64,000 nt of DNA from JAHIKV01 sp963733145 (GTDB lineage: Bacteria > Planctomycetota > Planctomycetia > Pirellulales > Thermoguttaceae): positions 35,088-99,087 of the forward strand of contig CAVTCJ010000020.1 of NCBI GenBank assembly GCA_963733145.1. Direction: 5' to 3'. A model generated the notes under the pieces. The model was not told where the DNA came from and did not search any database. It saw only the letters and a list, made by a program, of their open reading frames with translations. Positions 14,703 to 24,683 of this stretch are shown here, in pieces. The stretch's first letter is position 1, and each line of letters starts with the position of its first letter. Both the position numbers and the translations under genes were made by a program.

Positions 14703-14800
14703 GAAAAAAGGTGACAGCCACCAAATCTGGGCTAGTTAGGCAACATCAAGGCGGCTTAGATGCCTCAGATTCTCCATATTTGGTGGCTGTCACCTTTTTC
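14703..14800. repeat. Inverted repeat, 'GGTGACAGCCACCAAAT' arms
   Basis: Arms at 14703-14726 and 14778-14800 are complementary over about 22 bases, AAAAAAGGTGACAGCCACCA against its reverse complement, around a 50-base loop. The downstream arm ends in a T-rich run, so it could double as a terminator. Confidence 0.8.
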
Positions 14801-14936
14801 TTTTTCTACCCGCTACCACGACGGTTTCCATCGCCACGGGCCGATGTGGGGGCTTCTCCGACACTTGGGCGTTCCTAGAATTTCTGTAGTGCAAGACTTC
14901 TTGGAACATGAGGAACCGAGGAATGGAGGAAATACG

Positions 14937-15298
14937 ATGAGACGCGCAACAATCGCTCTGGCTTTACTGGGGATGGTGGCCTTTGGCGTCAGTACCGCAT
15001 CGGCACAAGCGCTGGCGATACCTGCGGCGACGGCCGCTCAGGCAACCGCCGCTACGCATCAGGCTCCCGTTGAGTTGCGCGGGCTTACCGCTACAAGGCC
15101 CGAGTAGGCCCCGATGTGTACTATTACCGCGAACGCTATTACCCGGCGCCGCGGTACTATTACCGGCCGAGATATTACGCTGCGCCGTACGTGGCGCCGT
15201 ATTACGATTACTATCCCGGCTGGCGCCGGAGTTACTATGGCGGCCCATACGGCTTTTACTATTCAGGGCCGCGGGTTTCGTTCGGGTTCGGCTTCTGA
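14937..15298 (+). CDS. Small secreted tyrosine-rich protein (one -1 frameshift)
   Basis: A GGAGG site precedes the ATG at 14937. The N-terminus (RRATIALALLGMVAFGVSTASA) is a clear signal peptide. After about 45 residues the frame closes at a TAG, but shifting by -1 near 15083-15086 continues into a very tyrosine- and arginine-rich tail (YYYRERYYPAPRYYY, ending GPRVSFGFGF). Such short Tyr-rich secreted proteins occur in Planctomycetes; I know no function for them. Composition makes a wall- or surface-associated role possible. Confidence 0.65.
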
Positions 15299-15359
15299 GC
15301 GCCGGGCTGCGAACGTAGGCCCGGAAAGGTGCGGACAGGAGTGAACGGCCGTCCGTCGC

Positions 15360-16268
15360 TCAAGCGATGACGGAAGTGATTTCGTCGCCCGTGACCGTTG
15401 CGGGAGCGGAATATCCGTCGTTGCGGAAGACGCAATTCCGGCCGGCGCCCTTGGCGGCGTAGAGGGCTTCGTCGGCCCGGGCGATCAAGGTATCGGGAGT
15501 GTCGTTTTCGACGGCTGCGGTGACGCCGCCGCTGACGGAGATCGTCATCCGCGCGGCCACCGTCGCCCGGAGCCGCTCGGTGAACACCGCGGCCCCATCG
15601 AGGTCGGTTTGCGGCATGACGATGACGAACTCTTCGCCCCCGTAGCGGGCGACGATGTCGGTCTCGCGGATGCACTCGTCGAGCAGCCGGGCAAGCTCTT
15701 GCAGCACGCGGTCGCCGTTCAGGTGTCCCTGCTGATCGTTGACTTCCTTGAAATGGTCGATGTCGAACATGACCAGCGAAAAGACCACATTGTAACGGGC
15801 CATCAACGCCAATTGAGCGGCCAACGCATCGTCCAGCCCGCGGCGGTTGTTGACGCCCGTCAGCGGATCGGTTCGCACTTCGGTGAAGGTCATCAAGTTG
15901 GCGCTTTGCTGGCGGATTTCATCGTAAGCGTTGGCGATCTGCGTCCCCAGTTGCAGGGTGGGCTTGAGAATTTCCTCCGCTTCCCGGCAAAGCTCCCGCC
16001 AGGCGGCATCCTGCTGTCGGTCGCTCAGTTTTCCCACCCGCTCCTTGAACCGCAGTACGCTGGCATGATGCTTGGCCAGACTTTGGCGGACCGACCAGGC
16101 GATTTTTTCCAACTCCGACGCCACGACCTGGGCGCGGTGCAACTCCCGCCGCGACCGGATCACCATGTCGTTCGTTGCCGGCCGTTTCCAAAGACTGACC
16201 AAATAACCGATGGCCGCCATGAAGGCCAAAGCAACCGGAACCGGTATCTCAATAGTCCACAAATCCAT
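15360..16268 (-). CDS. Membrane-anchored diguanylate cyclase (GGDEF)
   Basis: Synthesises cyclic di-GMP from two GTP. The ATG at 16268 (GAGGGAGAA upstream) opens with one hydrophobic helix (about residues 8-25), then a long alpha-helical region that is probably coiled coil, then the GGDEF domain from about residue 130: DPLTGVNNRRGLDD, FDIDHFKEVND and the active-site motif GGEEF. The sequence RETD lies five residues before GGEEF, the position of the inhibitory I-site (RxxD), so product feedback is likely. No sensory domain of known type is visible. Confidence 0.93.
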   Translation of the reverse strand: MDLWTIEIPVPVALAFMAAIGYLVSLWKRPATNDMVIRSRRELHRAQVVASELEKIAWSVRQSLAKHHASVLRFKERVGKLSDRQQDAAWRELCREAEEILKPTLQLGTQIANAYDEIRQQSANLMTFTEVRTDPLTGVNNRRGLDDALAAQLALMARYNVVFSLVMFDIDHFKEVNDQQGHLNGDRVLQELARLLDECIRETDIVARYGGEEFVIVMPQTDLDGAAVFTERLRATVAARMTISVSGGVTAAVENDTPDTLIARADEALYAAKGAGRNCVFRNDGYSAPATVTGDEITSVIA

Positions 16269-16654
16269 CGGTCGTCGTTCTCCCTCGAAAAGTGCCAATC
16301 CCAGCCGATTTAATAGCGCGTTCGGGATCCGAAGCCACGCATGCAAAACAAGGCCACGACAATCATTGCGGCCATCACCAGGAGCCAACCCTGCGGGCTC
16401 ATGTGGCCGAGAAAGTGCATAATTTCGCGGTAGTAATAGTTCATGCTATAATCCGCCTGCAACGAGAAGCCGCTGACCCGTTATTGCCGTGGCCGACACG
16501 AATTGTCGCAAATCCTGTTTGCCCCCAGCATCGCACACCATGCCCATGTAAAGTCTAGGTTACAAACAGACATTCCAGCGGCGCTGAATCCTGGATAAGT
16601 AGCGGCCCCAGCGGATGCCGCCACAGAGGTGTGCGGTAATGCCGATTATGATTG

Positions 16655-16870
16655 GTAACCGTTCACAGGGGACTGTCCCAATTTTCGCGGCGCCGGGGAC
16701 GTAGTCCCGCGAATGAGCTTTACCGCCGCGAAAATGGGACTGTCCCCCTGGGGCGGCGGGAGGGGCACCCAGATGCTACCCGGTCCGTGTTTTCGGCCCA
16801 CGGTTTGTCAGTGAAATCATGTCTTCCCGCCGAAAAATGGACCAGTCCCCTGCCGCCCCGTGAACGGTTA
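16655..16870. repeat. Composite ~210 bp repeat (copy 1), ends TAACCGTTCA / TGAACGGTTA
   Basis: The element contains two nested palindromes: CAGGGGACTGTCCCAATTTT with its inverted partner AAAATGGGACTGTCCCCCTG, and a second half ending AAAAATGGACCAGTCCCCTG. Terminal TAACCGTTCA and TGAACGGTTA are inverted. Other copies lie at 19081-19284 and, inverted, 23010-23213. This motif class is typical of REP elements mobilised by Y1-type REP-associated transposases (family knowledge); no such transposase is in the window. Confidence 0.88.
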
Positions 16871-16973
16871 TTTATGAGGGCGAGAAATGGCCGGTATAGA
16901 GAGAGTTCCCCATGGATCTACCGGCGGTGCAGATCAATTTGCGGGGGGTGCGGCAAGTTTTCTTGGCGTTGGT

Positions 16974-17039
16974 GTCATTCTGAGCGCAGCGAAGAATCTC
17001 CACAATGGCAGGGAGATTCTTCGCTGCGCTCAGAATGAC
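16974..17039. repeat. Inverted repeat, 'GTCATTCTGAGCGCAGCGAAG' arms
   Basis: Two arms of about 27 bases, starting TCATTCTGAGCGCAGCGAAG and ending with its reverse complement, surround a 12-base loop. The rest of the gap 16269-17075 has no gene I can support. Confidence 0.85.
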
Positions 17040-17075
17040 AACGCTTTGGCCCGCCGAAATTTGGAACTACTGAAA

Positions 17076-17811
17076 TCACACCGCGAACGGCGGCATGGGG
17101 GTGCGGATGCGGCGGTGCTCGGCGAAGACGTCCGAACGCACCCGGCCGTCCTGCATCTGAATCGTCCGTTCGGCCAGCCGGCCGAACGCCGGGTCGTGCG
17201 TAATCAGCACGATGGTCATTCTCCGCTCTTCGTGGAGATGGGCGAACAGTTCAAACACGCCCTCCGCCGAATGTGAGTCGAGATTGCCCGTCGGCTCGTC
17301 GGCCAGCAGGGCGATGGGGTCGTTGGCCAGGGATCGGGCGATGGCCACCCGTTGGCGCTCGCCCACCGAGAGTTTTTGCGGCAGATGGTTGACGCGATGG
17401 GCCATGCCCACCAGGTCCAGCAGTTCCTTGGCCTTGCTCACCCTGGCGGCGGCGGCGAGCTTGCCCTCGAACATCGGCACTTGCACGTTCTCCAGGGCTG
17501 TGAGGATCGGCAGCAGGTGGAACGATTGGAAGACGAATCCGAACTGCTGTGCGCGGATGCGTTCGAGGCTGCGGATTTTCGAGTACTGCCCGGCCGTCGA
17601 AATAGACTTCGCCGGAGGTGGGCCGATCCAGGGCCCCGATCAGGTTCAAGAGGGTCGATTTCCCGCTCCCACTGGGGCCCATGATCGCCACATACTCGCC
17701 GCGGCGGATGTTGATCGACACGTCCTCCAGGGCGTGGACTTGGCCGTCCGGATAGAGCTTCGAGAGGTGGTCGGTGCGGAACATATAGGGGTCGCGGCCT
17801 TGACTATTCAT
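17076..17811 (-). CDS. ABC transporter ATP-binding protein, MacB/LolD type (one +1 frameshift)
   Basis: ATPase of a MacB-like exporter. The start at 17811 has GGAGG upstream and overlaps the permease stop by eight bases. Walker A is GPSGSGKST; the frame shifts +1 near 17583 (after codon GTA) and continues SKIRSLERIRAQQ, the Q-loop region, the signature LSVGERQRVAIARSLANDP, Walker B ALLADEPTGNLDS and the H-loop ITHDPAFG. All catalytic motifs are therefore present once the shift is allowed. Substrate is unknown. Confidence 0.88.
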
Positions 17812-18933
17812 GTCGCAGGGCCTCCGTCGGCAGGAGTTGCGCGCCCGAAAGGCCGGGTATGCCGCGCCCAGCAGCCCCACGCATAACGCGCTGACAATCC
17901 CGAAGACGACCACGCCGGGCGAGATTTCGGCGTCGATCAGTCCGGCCACCGCCGGGTGATGCGCCAGCGCCCGGGTAAGGCCGATCGCCGCGATCGAGCC
18001 GATCACTCCGCCGCAAAGACTCAGCAGGAACGATTCGATCATGATCATCCGCACGATCCGCCGCCGCTGCCAGCCGATGGCCCGGAGAATGCCGATCTCC
18101 TGGGTCCGCTCCGAAACCGACATGATCATCGTGTTCAGCATCAGCACTACGCCGATGATGATCGCGATGGCCGAGACGATCCAGGACATCGCGCGGATGA
18201 AGCGGATTTCGGTGGTCTTATCGACCGATTCGGCGGCGGGCATGGCGTCGATCCTGGGCCCCAGGGCCTCGATGTCGCCGCAGATCCGCTGGACTTCGGC
18301 CGCGTCGTTCGGATGATCCACGATCACGGCGAAACCGGTCACTTGATTCCTCCGCCCGGCAAACCGCTGCAGATCGGACAATCGCATCACCAGGCTGCGG
18401 GTTTCGTAGCTGATGTTGCTCTGAAACACGCCGATCACCGTGTAATCGTGATCCTCGAAGAGCGAAAGCTTGTCGCCGGGCTTCTTGTCCAGGGCCAGGG
18501 CCAATTGCTCGCCCAGCAGCACGCCACGCTTGTCGCTCGGTTCGAGGTTCCGCCCGCCGGGCAAGATCTTCAGCTTTTTCATCAGCGGCGAGCCGATCTC
18601 CCAGCCGTTCATCACCACGGCGTCGGGCAACTCTTCCAGCGAGGAGAACTCGACCAGGCCCGGATTTACGGCCTTCACACCCTTGATCTTGGCGATCTCC
18701 TTTCCCAGCGAAGTGTCGAGCACGCTGGTGAGCCGCTGCTTTTTGCCGCGCTGCTGAACGATGATCGATACGTTCTGATCTTGGTAGACGTCCTTGAACG
18801 ATTGCTCGGTGCTTCGCGACACGCCCACCAGCGCCACCACCGCTCCGACGGCCAGGGCCATGCCGATGACCGTCAGCGTCGAACGCACGCGGCGGCGGAT
18901 GACGTTCTTTAGCACGAAGGTGTAAAACCGCAT
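17804..18933 (-). CDS. MacB/FtsX-family ABC permease (one -1 frameshift near the C-terminus)
   Basis: The protein begins MRFYTFVLKNVIRRRVRST with a first membrane helix (TLTVIGMALAVGAVVALVGV), a large periplasmic MacB-like domain (about residues 40-260), and three C-terminal helices around SWIVSAIAIIIGVVLMLNTM, LRAIGWQRRRIVRM and PGVVVFGIVSALCVGLLGA. A -1 shift near 17842 is needed to reach the normal family end LLPTEALRHE at 17804. It is followed by the overlapping ATPase gene, so the two form one exporter unit. No membrane-fusion protein gene is adjacent. Confidence 0.88.
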
Positions 18934-19080
18934 GATGATTTCCGTTCCGGAAGTCCCCATTAGTGCCCGATGGACCTCGACTTCCCGGAGGCCAATCCCG
19001 CTATTCTATCCGATTTTTCCGAATCTACAAGGCGAGAGTTCCTGCCTTGCCTGTTCGACTTAGACGGCAACAATTTCCCG

Positions 19081-19284
19081 TAATCGCTCACAGGGGACTG
19101 TCCCAATTTTCGCGGCGCCAGGGACGTAGCCCCGCGCATGAGCTTTACCGCCGCGAAAATGGGACTGTCCCCCTGGGGCGGCGGGAGGGGGACGGGTCCA
19201 TGTTTTCGGCCCACGGTTTATCAGTGAACTCACGTTTTCCCGCCGAAAAATGGACCAGTCCCCTGCCGCCCCGTGAACGGTTAC
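19081..19284. repeat. Composite ~200 bp repeat (copy 2)
   Basis: Same order of nested palindromes as at 16655-16870 with few differences; the left end reads TAATCGCTCA and the right end TGAACGGTTA. The gap 18934-19805 contains only this and the two repeats listed next. Confidence 0.88.
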
Positions 19285-19396
19285 AATTTCCCGCTATAGT
19301 CATAAAACGTCGGAGGCGACGTACGCGATGTCAACTGATCCGGATGATTCATGTGCCGGGACGGATTGGCGCAGTGCGCGTAACACCAGCCCGAAT

Positions 19397-19434
19397 CGCA
19401 AGCGAGGGCAACTCGTTGTGCTGCCCTCGCTTGC
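19397..19434. repeat. Short palindrome, CGCAAGCGAGGGCA arms
   Basis: CGCAAGCGAGGGCA and TGCCCTCGCTTGCG are exact reverse complements around a ten-base loop. Confidence 0.75.
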
Positions 19435-19595
19435 GCGTCGGACTAGTGGCGGCACATGAATAATCGGGTTCATTGCGCAATGGACGGGCGCCGTGGCGGC
19501 AAGCCGTTTTGGCAGGCCCGGCCGGCCGCCGCGATGCAGCCGGTCCCCTCTTTTGCGGTGAGACTAGTGGTCTATCCATCTTGATTTTCCCCATT

Positions 19596-19660
19596 GGGTG
19601 CCACTGCTGGCTTGTCCAGCAGTGCCGGAAACACGGGTGGACAAGCCACCCGTGGCACCC
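19596..19660. repeat. Nested palindrome, 'GGGTGCCACTGCTGGCTTGTCC' family
   Basis: The left arm contains CACTGCTGG and CCAGCAGTG, itself a hairpin; the right arm contains CACGGGTGG and CCACCCGTG equivalents. The two arms also pair with each other through GGGTGCCAC and GTGGCACCC. The change TGC to GGG is compensated within each arm, which suggests pairing matters. Confidence 0.8.
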
Positions 19661-19805
19661 GTAAAGTCGATTTGGACAGAACACTAGTGAGAAATCCCGG
19701 AAAACCCTCAAACGCCACATTATATTGCACAACTTGACAGTCATCCCCCAACATTGGTAGTCTATAATACAGAGTGTGTATTAGCCGGGACCGAGAAGCA
19801 AAGGT

Positions 19806-21169
19806 ATGATTTTGCACATGCTTAAACTCACAATCGACGTGGGGACGGATATTTTCGTTCGATGCCGGCTCCCGCTCTTGATCGCGCTCATTTCGGGCGT
19901 AATGGCGTGCCAATCGGCCGTGGCCCAGCGTCCCCCCGCCGGACGCAGAGCCCCTCCGGGACCGTTGGACGGAATGCTTGCCCCAGGGCAGAGGCCTCCC
20001 GCGGTGCACGAACCGGAGGCGTTGCCCGCCGAACCCAACGAAGCCGCCCCCCAGCCGGACAAGAAAACATACGACGAGCTGCCGCTGACCAAAGACGAGG
20101 AAGCGAAGTACGTGCGGCAGCGGCCGAAGATTCGGCAGATGCTGGTGGAGAAAAATTTTGGCGGCAACCAGCAGCTCTTCGACGAGTTTATTAACCGCTA
20201 TTTCCTGGGACGTTGGACCCTGTGGAAGAACGTTACTTTGCTCCCCCGTTACCGCACAGACCTGACGAACTACTTCAGGCAAACCAAGAGCGGCCCGGTC
20301 TACGACCATCTGAACGCGCTGGTTCTGGATTTCATGAACAAAGTGGTGCGGGGCAATTATAATCCGGCCGCGCGGATCAACGCCATGCTGGCCATCGGCG
20401 AACTGAACAGCGTCGAGCCAAGTGGCGGCGAGCCGGCCGTTCCGCTTCCCGAGGCCCTGACCAGCCTGATCGCCGCGGTGAAGGACGCCAAGCTGCCCGA
20501 CGCGATCCACGCCGTGGCGATGGTCGGCGTGCTGCGTCATTTGGAGGCGGGCGTCCGCGACGAAGCCGCCCGCCGCTCGTTGGCCGACGCCATGCTCCGG
20601 CTGGTGACCGCGGATCCGCCCACGGGGGCTTTCGCGGCCGGACACGAGTGGATCATGGCCCAGGCCGCCGACGCGCTGGGATTGCTCGGCGCGACGGGCG
20701 ACGGCAACAACGTGTTCAACGCCCTGGCCGGCATCGTCGCCGACGCCCGGTTTTCCAACTGCACGCGGTGTGCTGCCGCGAGGGCCTTGGGACGATTGAA
20801 TTACACGGGCGCGACGGGGATCGATCCGCTGGCGGCGGGGGCCAAACTCGCCCGCTTCGCCGCCGATTGCTGCGCGGAAGAGACCCGCGCAGCAAAGAGG
20901 CCGCGCAACCCATCCCCTTCCGCCGGATCAAACAGTACCTCGACGCCGTGCTGACGGCCCTCGGCGGCACGGACGATAGGCATAAGGGAGTCGCCTCGCT
21001 GGCCCGCCAGCCGGCCCAGCAAGCTCCGTTGGCGGAACTGCAAAAAAACATCAAGACGCTCACCGACATGCAGGGCGAAGGCAAGGACCTGGGCCCGCCC
21101 GTCGACGACCTCGACAAAAAACTCGAAGCCTGGCTGCAAGCCCAGGGCGGGCAAAAGGGCAAGTCGTAG
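19806..21169 (+). CDS. Secreted or membrane-anchored helical-repeat protein of unknown function (one -1 frameshift)
   Basis: An N-terminal hydrophobic segment (PLLIALISGVMACQSAVAQ) looks like a signal peptide or lipid-type anchor, followed by a proline-rich linker and then regular alpha-helical repeats of HEAT-like spacing (ALTSLIAAVKD, HAVAMVGVLRHLE, MAQAADALGLLGA, AAARALGRLN). The frame shifts -1 near 20889 and continues SKEAAQPIPFRRIKQYLDAV to the stop at 21169. An alternative start is at 21 codons' scale downstream (ATG 19821). I do not recognise the family; the helical repeats suggest protein-protein binding. Confidence 0.7.
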
Positions 21170-21180
21170 CAGGGCTTAGC

Positions 21181-21282
21181 AAGTGTCCAAGAATAGCTTG
21201 TGGCACAGCCGCCCTCGGCTGTGCAGAATTTCCCAAGACAGCCGAGGGCGGCTGTCCCACATACTCCAAAGTTATTTTTGGA
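21181..21282. repeat. Palindromic repeat, 'AGCCGCCCTCGGCTGT' family
   Basis: Inner arms at 21199-21263 share CACAGCCGCCCTCGGCTGT with 11256-11370. Outer arms GTCCAAGAATA and TATTTTTGGAC extend it; they differ from the outer arms of the 11 kb copy, so the same core sits in different frames. Confidence 0.8.
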
Positions 21283-21310
21283 CAACCGCAGAACGCAATG
21301 GGACGCATGC

Positions 21311-21392
21311 GTTTAGCCCCGGCGTCCACGCCGGGAAAAGACTCTGCATTACCCAGCGTGTATTGCTCCCGGCACGAGTGCCGGGGCTAAAC
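21311..21392. repeat. Palindromic repeat, 'GTTTAGCCCCGG...CCGGGGCTAAAC'
   Basis: Ends GTTTAGCCCCGGCGTC and GTGCCGGGGCTAAAC are inverted; a member of the TTTAGCCC family seen at 12112 and 26216. Confidence 0.8.
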
Positions 21393-21420
21393 GATTTCCC
21401 CTGAACCCGCTGGCGATTCC

Positions 21421-22842
21421 TTAGATGTCGTAATACCGGGCGATCTCCCAGGGGTGCGGCACTTTCTGCATGTCCGCAATGTCCTTCCGCTTGGTATTGA
21501 TGAACTTGTCGAGCAGATGCTCGGGAAAGACGCCCCGGTAAGCGAGATAGCCCCGATCCCGCTTCAAGGCGTCCAGCGCGACCTCGAGGGTCTGGGGAAA
21601 GGACTTGATCCGATCGAGCTTCTCTTGCGGGAGTTCGTAGAGGTTGGTCTCATAAGGCCCGAAGCCCTCCTTGACCGGATCAATTTTTCGCCGCACGCCG
21701 TCCAGCCCGGCCATAATCATGGCGGCGTAGGCCAGATACGGGTTGCAGGTGGCGTCGATGGTGCGGAACTCGAACCGCCGCTCTTGCGGGTCTTTGACGT
21801 AGCCGGGGATGCGGATGGCCGCCGAGCGGTTCCCCTCGGCGAAGACGGCCTTCACCGGGGCCTCGAAGCCGGGGATCAACCGCCGGTAGGAGTTCGTCGT
21901 GGGATTGGTCAGCGCCACCAGCGAGCCGGGGTGCGAGAGCAGGCCGGCGATGTAATGCAGGGCCGTCGGGCTGAGGCGGTAGAGCCCCGCCTCGTCGTGG
22001 AACACGTTTCGCCCGTCCTTCAGGAGAAACTGATGGACGTGCATGCCGTTGCCCGCCTCGCCGGGGATCAGCTTGGGAATGAAGGAAATGATTTTGTTGT
22101 GCTTGCGGGCGACGCGGTGGCAGACGTGCTTGGCCAACGTGGTGGCGTCGGCCATCAACTCGACCGACTGGAACTTGAACTCGATCTCGGCCTGGGAACT
22201 GCCGACCTCGTGGTGATGGTACTTGACCTCCAGCCCGAGCCGCTTCATGGCCGTGCAGATTTCGTTCCGCAAGCCGAAGTGGTGGTCGTTCGGCTGGGAG
22301 CGGAAATAGCCGCGGTTGCTGTAGACGCGGTACAGTTCGGCGCCGCCGGGCGGGCTGGCCAGCTCATCGCTCTCCACGCGGTAGGAGGTCTCGCGGGTGG
22401 TCATGGTGCTGTAGAGATCGTCGAGGATGTAGAACTCGAGTTCCAGCCCGATCTGGACCGCGTCGGCGATGCCCTCCTCGCGGAGCGCGGCCACGGCCTT
22501 GCCCACGATGTGCCGCAGGTCCTGGTTGAAGCTCTCCTCGGTGTCGATGTTCAGGATGTCGCAGAGGAAGTAGAGTATTTTGGCGTCCGGCTCGACCGGG
22601 TCGAGAAAGGCGAAATTGAGGTCCGGCTTGATGAGCATGTCGGAGCGGTCCACGGCCGCGAAGCCCAGGTTCGAGGCGTCGATGCCGATCCCCTCGGAAA
22701 CGGTTTTCTCGGTGAAATAGGCGGCGGGAATGGTCACGTTGCGGAACCGGCCGTCGATGTCGGACACGTAAAATGAGATGAACTCGATTCCCTCCGCGGC
22801 GGCGAATTTCCGCACGTCGGACACGTCTTTGAAACTCAGCAT
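21421..22842 (-). CDS. glnA: Glutamine synthetase, type I
   Basis: Makes glutamine from glutamate, ammonia and ATP in the cytoplasm. The ATG at 22842 gives 473 residues, the usual length for GSI. Visible conserved pieces are LELEFYILD, KYHHHEVGSSQAEIEFKF, the glutamate-binding NGMHVHQFL, NSYRRLIPGFEAP, RFEFRTIDATCNPYLAYAAM and, near the C-terminus, NLYELP, whose tyrosine is the position adenylylated in enterobacterial GSI. Whether it is adenylylated here is not known. The gene is intact and stands alone between repeats. Confidence 0.96.
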   Translation of the reverse strand: MLSFKDVSDVRKFAAAEGIEFISFYVSDIDGRFRNVTIPAAYFTEKTVSEGIGIDASNLGFAAVDRSDMLIKPDLNFAFLDPVEPDAKILYFLCDILNIDTEESFNQDLRHIVGKAVAALREEGIADAVQIGLELEFYILDDLYSTMTTRETSYRVESDELASPPGGAELYRVYSNRGYFRSQPNDHHFGLRNEICTAMKRLGLEVKYHHHEVGSSQAEIEFKFQSVELMADATTLAKHVCHRVARKHNKIISFIPKLIPGEAGNGMHVHQFLLKDGRNVFHDEAGLYRLSPTALHYIAGLLSHPGSLVALTNPTTNSYRRLIPGFEAPVKAVFAEGNRSAAIRIPGYVKDPQERRFEFRTIDATCNPYLAYAAMIMAGLDGVRRKIDPVKEGFGPYETNLYELPQEKLDRIKSFPQTLEVALDALKRDRGYLAYRGVFPEHLLDKFINTKRKDIADMQKVPHPWEIARYYDI

Positions 22843-23009
22843 GATCGGGAAGCCTCGGCTTGGGGTTATGGTCGCTCTGACAATTTCGCTCAGCATAAGG
22901 CCGGACCGGGTGGAATTCAAGCGGTGGGGATTGTTGACGAAAATCGGGGAATTTGGGAGGATGACGGCGTAATTGCCAAGATGAGACAGATAAGACCAAT
23001 GAAACCTAG

Positions 23010-23213
23010 TAGCCGTTCACGGGGCGGCAGGGGACTGGTCCATTTTTCGGCGGGAAAACGTAATTTCATCAATAAACCGTGGGCCGAAAACATGGACCTG
23101 TCCCCCTCCCGCCGCCCCAGGGGGACAGTCCCATTTTCGCGGCGGTAAAGCTAATTCGCAGGGCAACGTCTCTCGCGCCGCGAAAATTGGGACAGTCCCC
23201 TGTGAACGGTTAC
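23010..23213. repeat. Composite ~200 bp repeat (copy 3, inverted)
   Basis: Reverse orientation of the element at 16655 and 19081, from AGCCGTTCACGGGGCGGCAG to CCTGTGAACGGTTAC. It lies between glnA and the fucosidase gene, in the gap 22843-23356. Confidence 0.88.
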
Positions 23214-23356
23214 GAAACCTATAGGTCCTATCGGTCTCATACGTCCCACCCCCGGAGAGCCTGCCATGCCCAACGGTTTCCTCCCACCCCACGGAGGATA
23301 CCAAGACCTGCTCTCTTTTCAGAAGGCCCGAATAATCTACTTCAAGGAGAATCCCC

Positions 23357-24639
23357 ATGCGAACCGTCGGCACGTTTCTGCTTGTGAGCATTTTGACCCT
23401 GATCGGCATGCATTCTGCTCTTTCCGCGGCCGAGGCGCCGAAAGCGACCCAGGCCCCGCCCGAGGCGCTGGCCAAATGGCGCGGCCTGCGGTTCGGCATG
23501 TTCATCCACTGGGGGCCGGTCAGCCTGAAGGGGACCGAGATCGGCTGGTCGCGCGGCGCGCCGATTCCCATCGAGGAATACGACAACCTCTATAAGAAGT
23601 TCAATCCCGTGAAGTTCGACGCCGACCGGTGGGTCAAGATCGCCAAGGACGCCGGCATGAAGTACATGATCTTCACCACCAAGCACCACGACGGCTTCTG
23701 CATGTTCGACACCAAGCAGACCGACTACAACATCATGCACTCGCCCTTCGGCCGTGACGTGACGGGCGAGTTGGCCCGGGCGTGCCGCAAAGGGGGAATC
23801 CGCTTCGGCACATATTACTCGGTCTGCGACTGGCATAATCCGGACTTCACCTACGGCAGTCCCGGCGGCAAGACCCGCAAGCCGCACCCCAACATGGACC
23901 GCTACGAACAATATCTCACGGCCCAGGTCGAGGAGTTGGTCCACAACTACGGGCCGCTGCTGACCGTCTGGTTCGACGTATCCGCAGGAGTTCGAGCCGG
24001 ATTCGCGGAGCGCGCGTCGTGGAGAAACTCCGCGCTCGCTCAGCCGGACATCCTGATCAACAACCGCTCCGGCTCTGCCGAGGCGTCCGATTATGAAACG
24101 CCCGAGCAGCAGATCGGCAAGATGCAGAAGAAGGCCCTGGGAAACCTGCATGACGATCGGCACGCAATGGTCCTGGAAACCGAACGACAAGCTGAAATCG
24201 CTCAAGGAATGTCTGCAAACGCTGGTCAAGGTGGCCGGCGGCGACGGAAATCTGCTGCTGAACGTCGGCCCCGATGCCCGACGGACGCATCGAGCCGCGT
24301 CAGGTCGAGCGGCTCCACGAAATCGGCCAGTGGCTGAGACGATACGGCGAAAGCATCTACGGCACCCGCGGCGGACCGTTCCCCCGCGGCGACTGGGGCG
24401 CCGCCACATCCAGAGGCGACACCGTCTATCTTCACATTCTCGATCCGAAGATGGACACCGTGAAGCTACCGCCGCTCGAGCGAAAAATCGTCTCCAGCAG
24501 CGTTTTGACCGGCGGTTCGGCCACGGTGAATCAATCCGACGCGGGCGTCGAGGTCTCGGTCCCCAAGACCGACCGGCAGGAGATCGACACGATCGTCGTG
24601 TTGCATCTGGACGGCCCGGCGATCGACGCGCTGCGGTAG
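23357..24639 (+). CDS. Secreted GH29 alpha-L-fucosidase (five +1 frameshifts)
   Basis: Removes terminal alpha-L-fucose from glycans. AAGGAG precedes the ATG; the N-terminus (RTVGTFLLVSILTLIGMHSA) is a signal peptide. Family landmarks: RFGMFIHWGP, MIFTTKHHDGFCMFDTKQTD, the nucleophile region LLTVWFD, QPDILINNR, RPWETC and LLNVGPMPDGRIEP. Three +1 shifts at 23978, 24012 and 24037 together restore the frame and give YPQEFEPDS then RVVEKLRA; further shifts lie at 24128 and 24273. With them the protein is complete to a small C-terminal beta domain ending at 24639. Planctomycetes use such enzymes on algal fucans and host glycans; the target here is not known. Confidence 0.87.
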
Positions 24640-24679
24640 AGTTGGGCCGACAGTATAGCCCGCGGCAAAGCCTGAACAT

Positions 24680-24683
24680 TTAG
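24680..24683. repeat. Left 4-bp target duplication TTAG of the IS701-type element
   Basis: TTAG precedes the left end and TTAG at 26216-26219 follows the right end. IS701-family elements are known for YTAG target duplications. Confidence 0.85.

Noticed and set aside
17251..18960. Apparent fusion of ABC permease and ATPase in one frame
   Set aside because: The permease reaches its normal end (LLPTEALRHE) in another frame at 17804, and the ATPase has its own start at 17811. The fusion is produced by a -1 shift near 17842.
21454..22776. 440-codon plus-strand frame opposite glnA
   Set aside because: Antisense of a certain glutamine synthetase gene; no ribosome binding site or domain.
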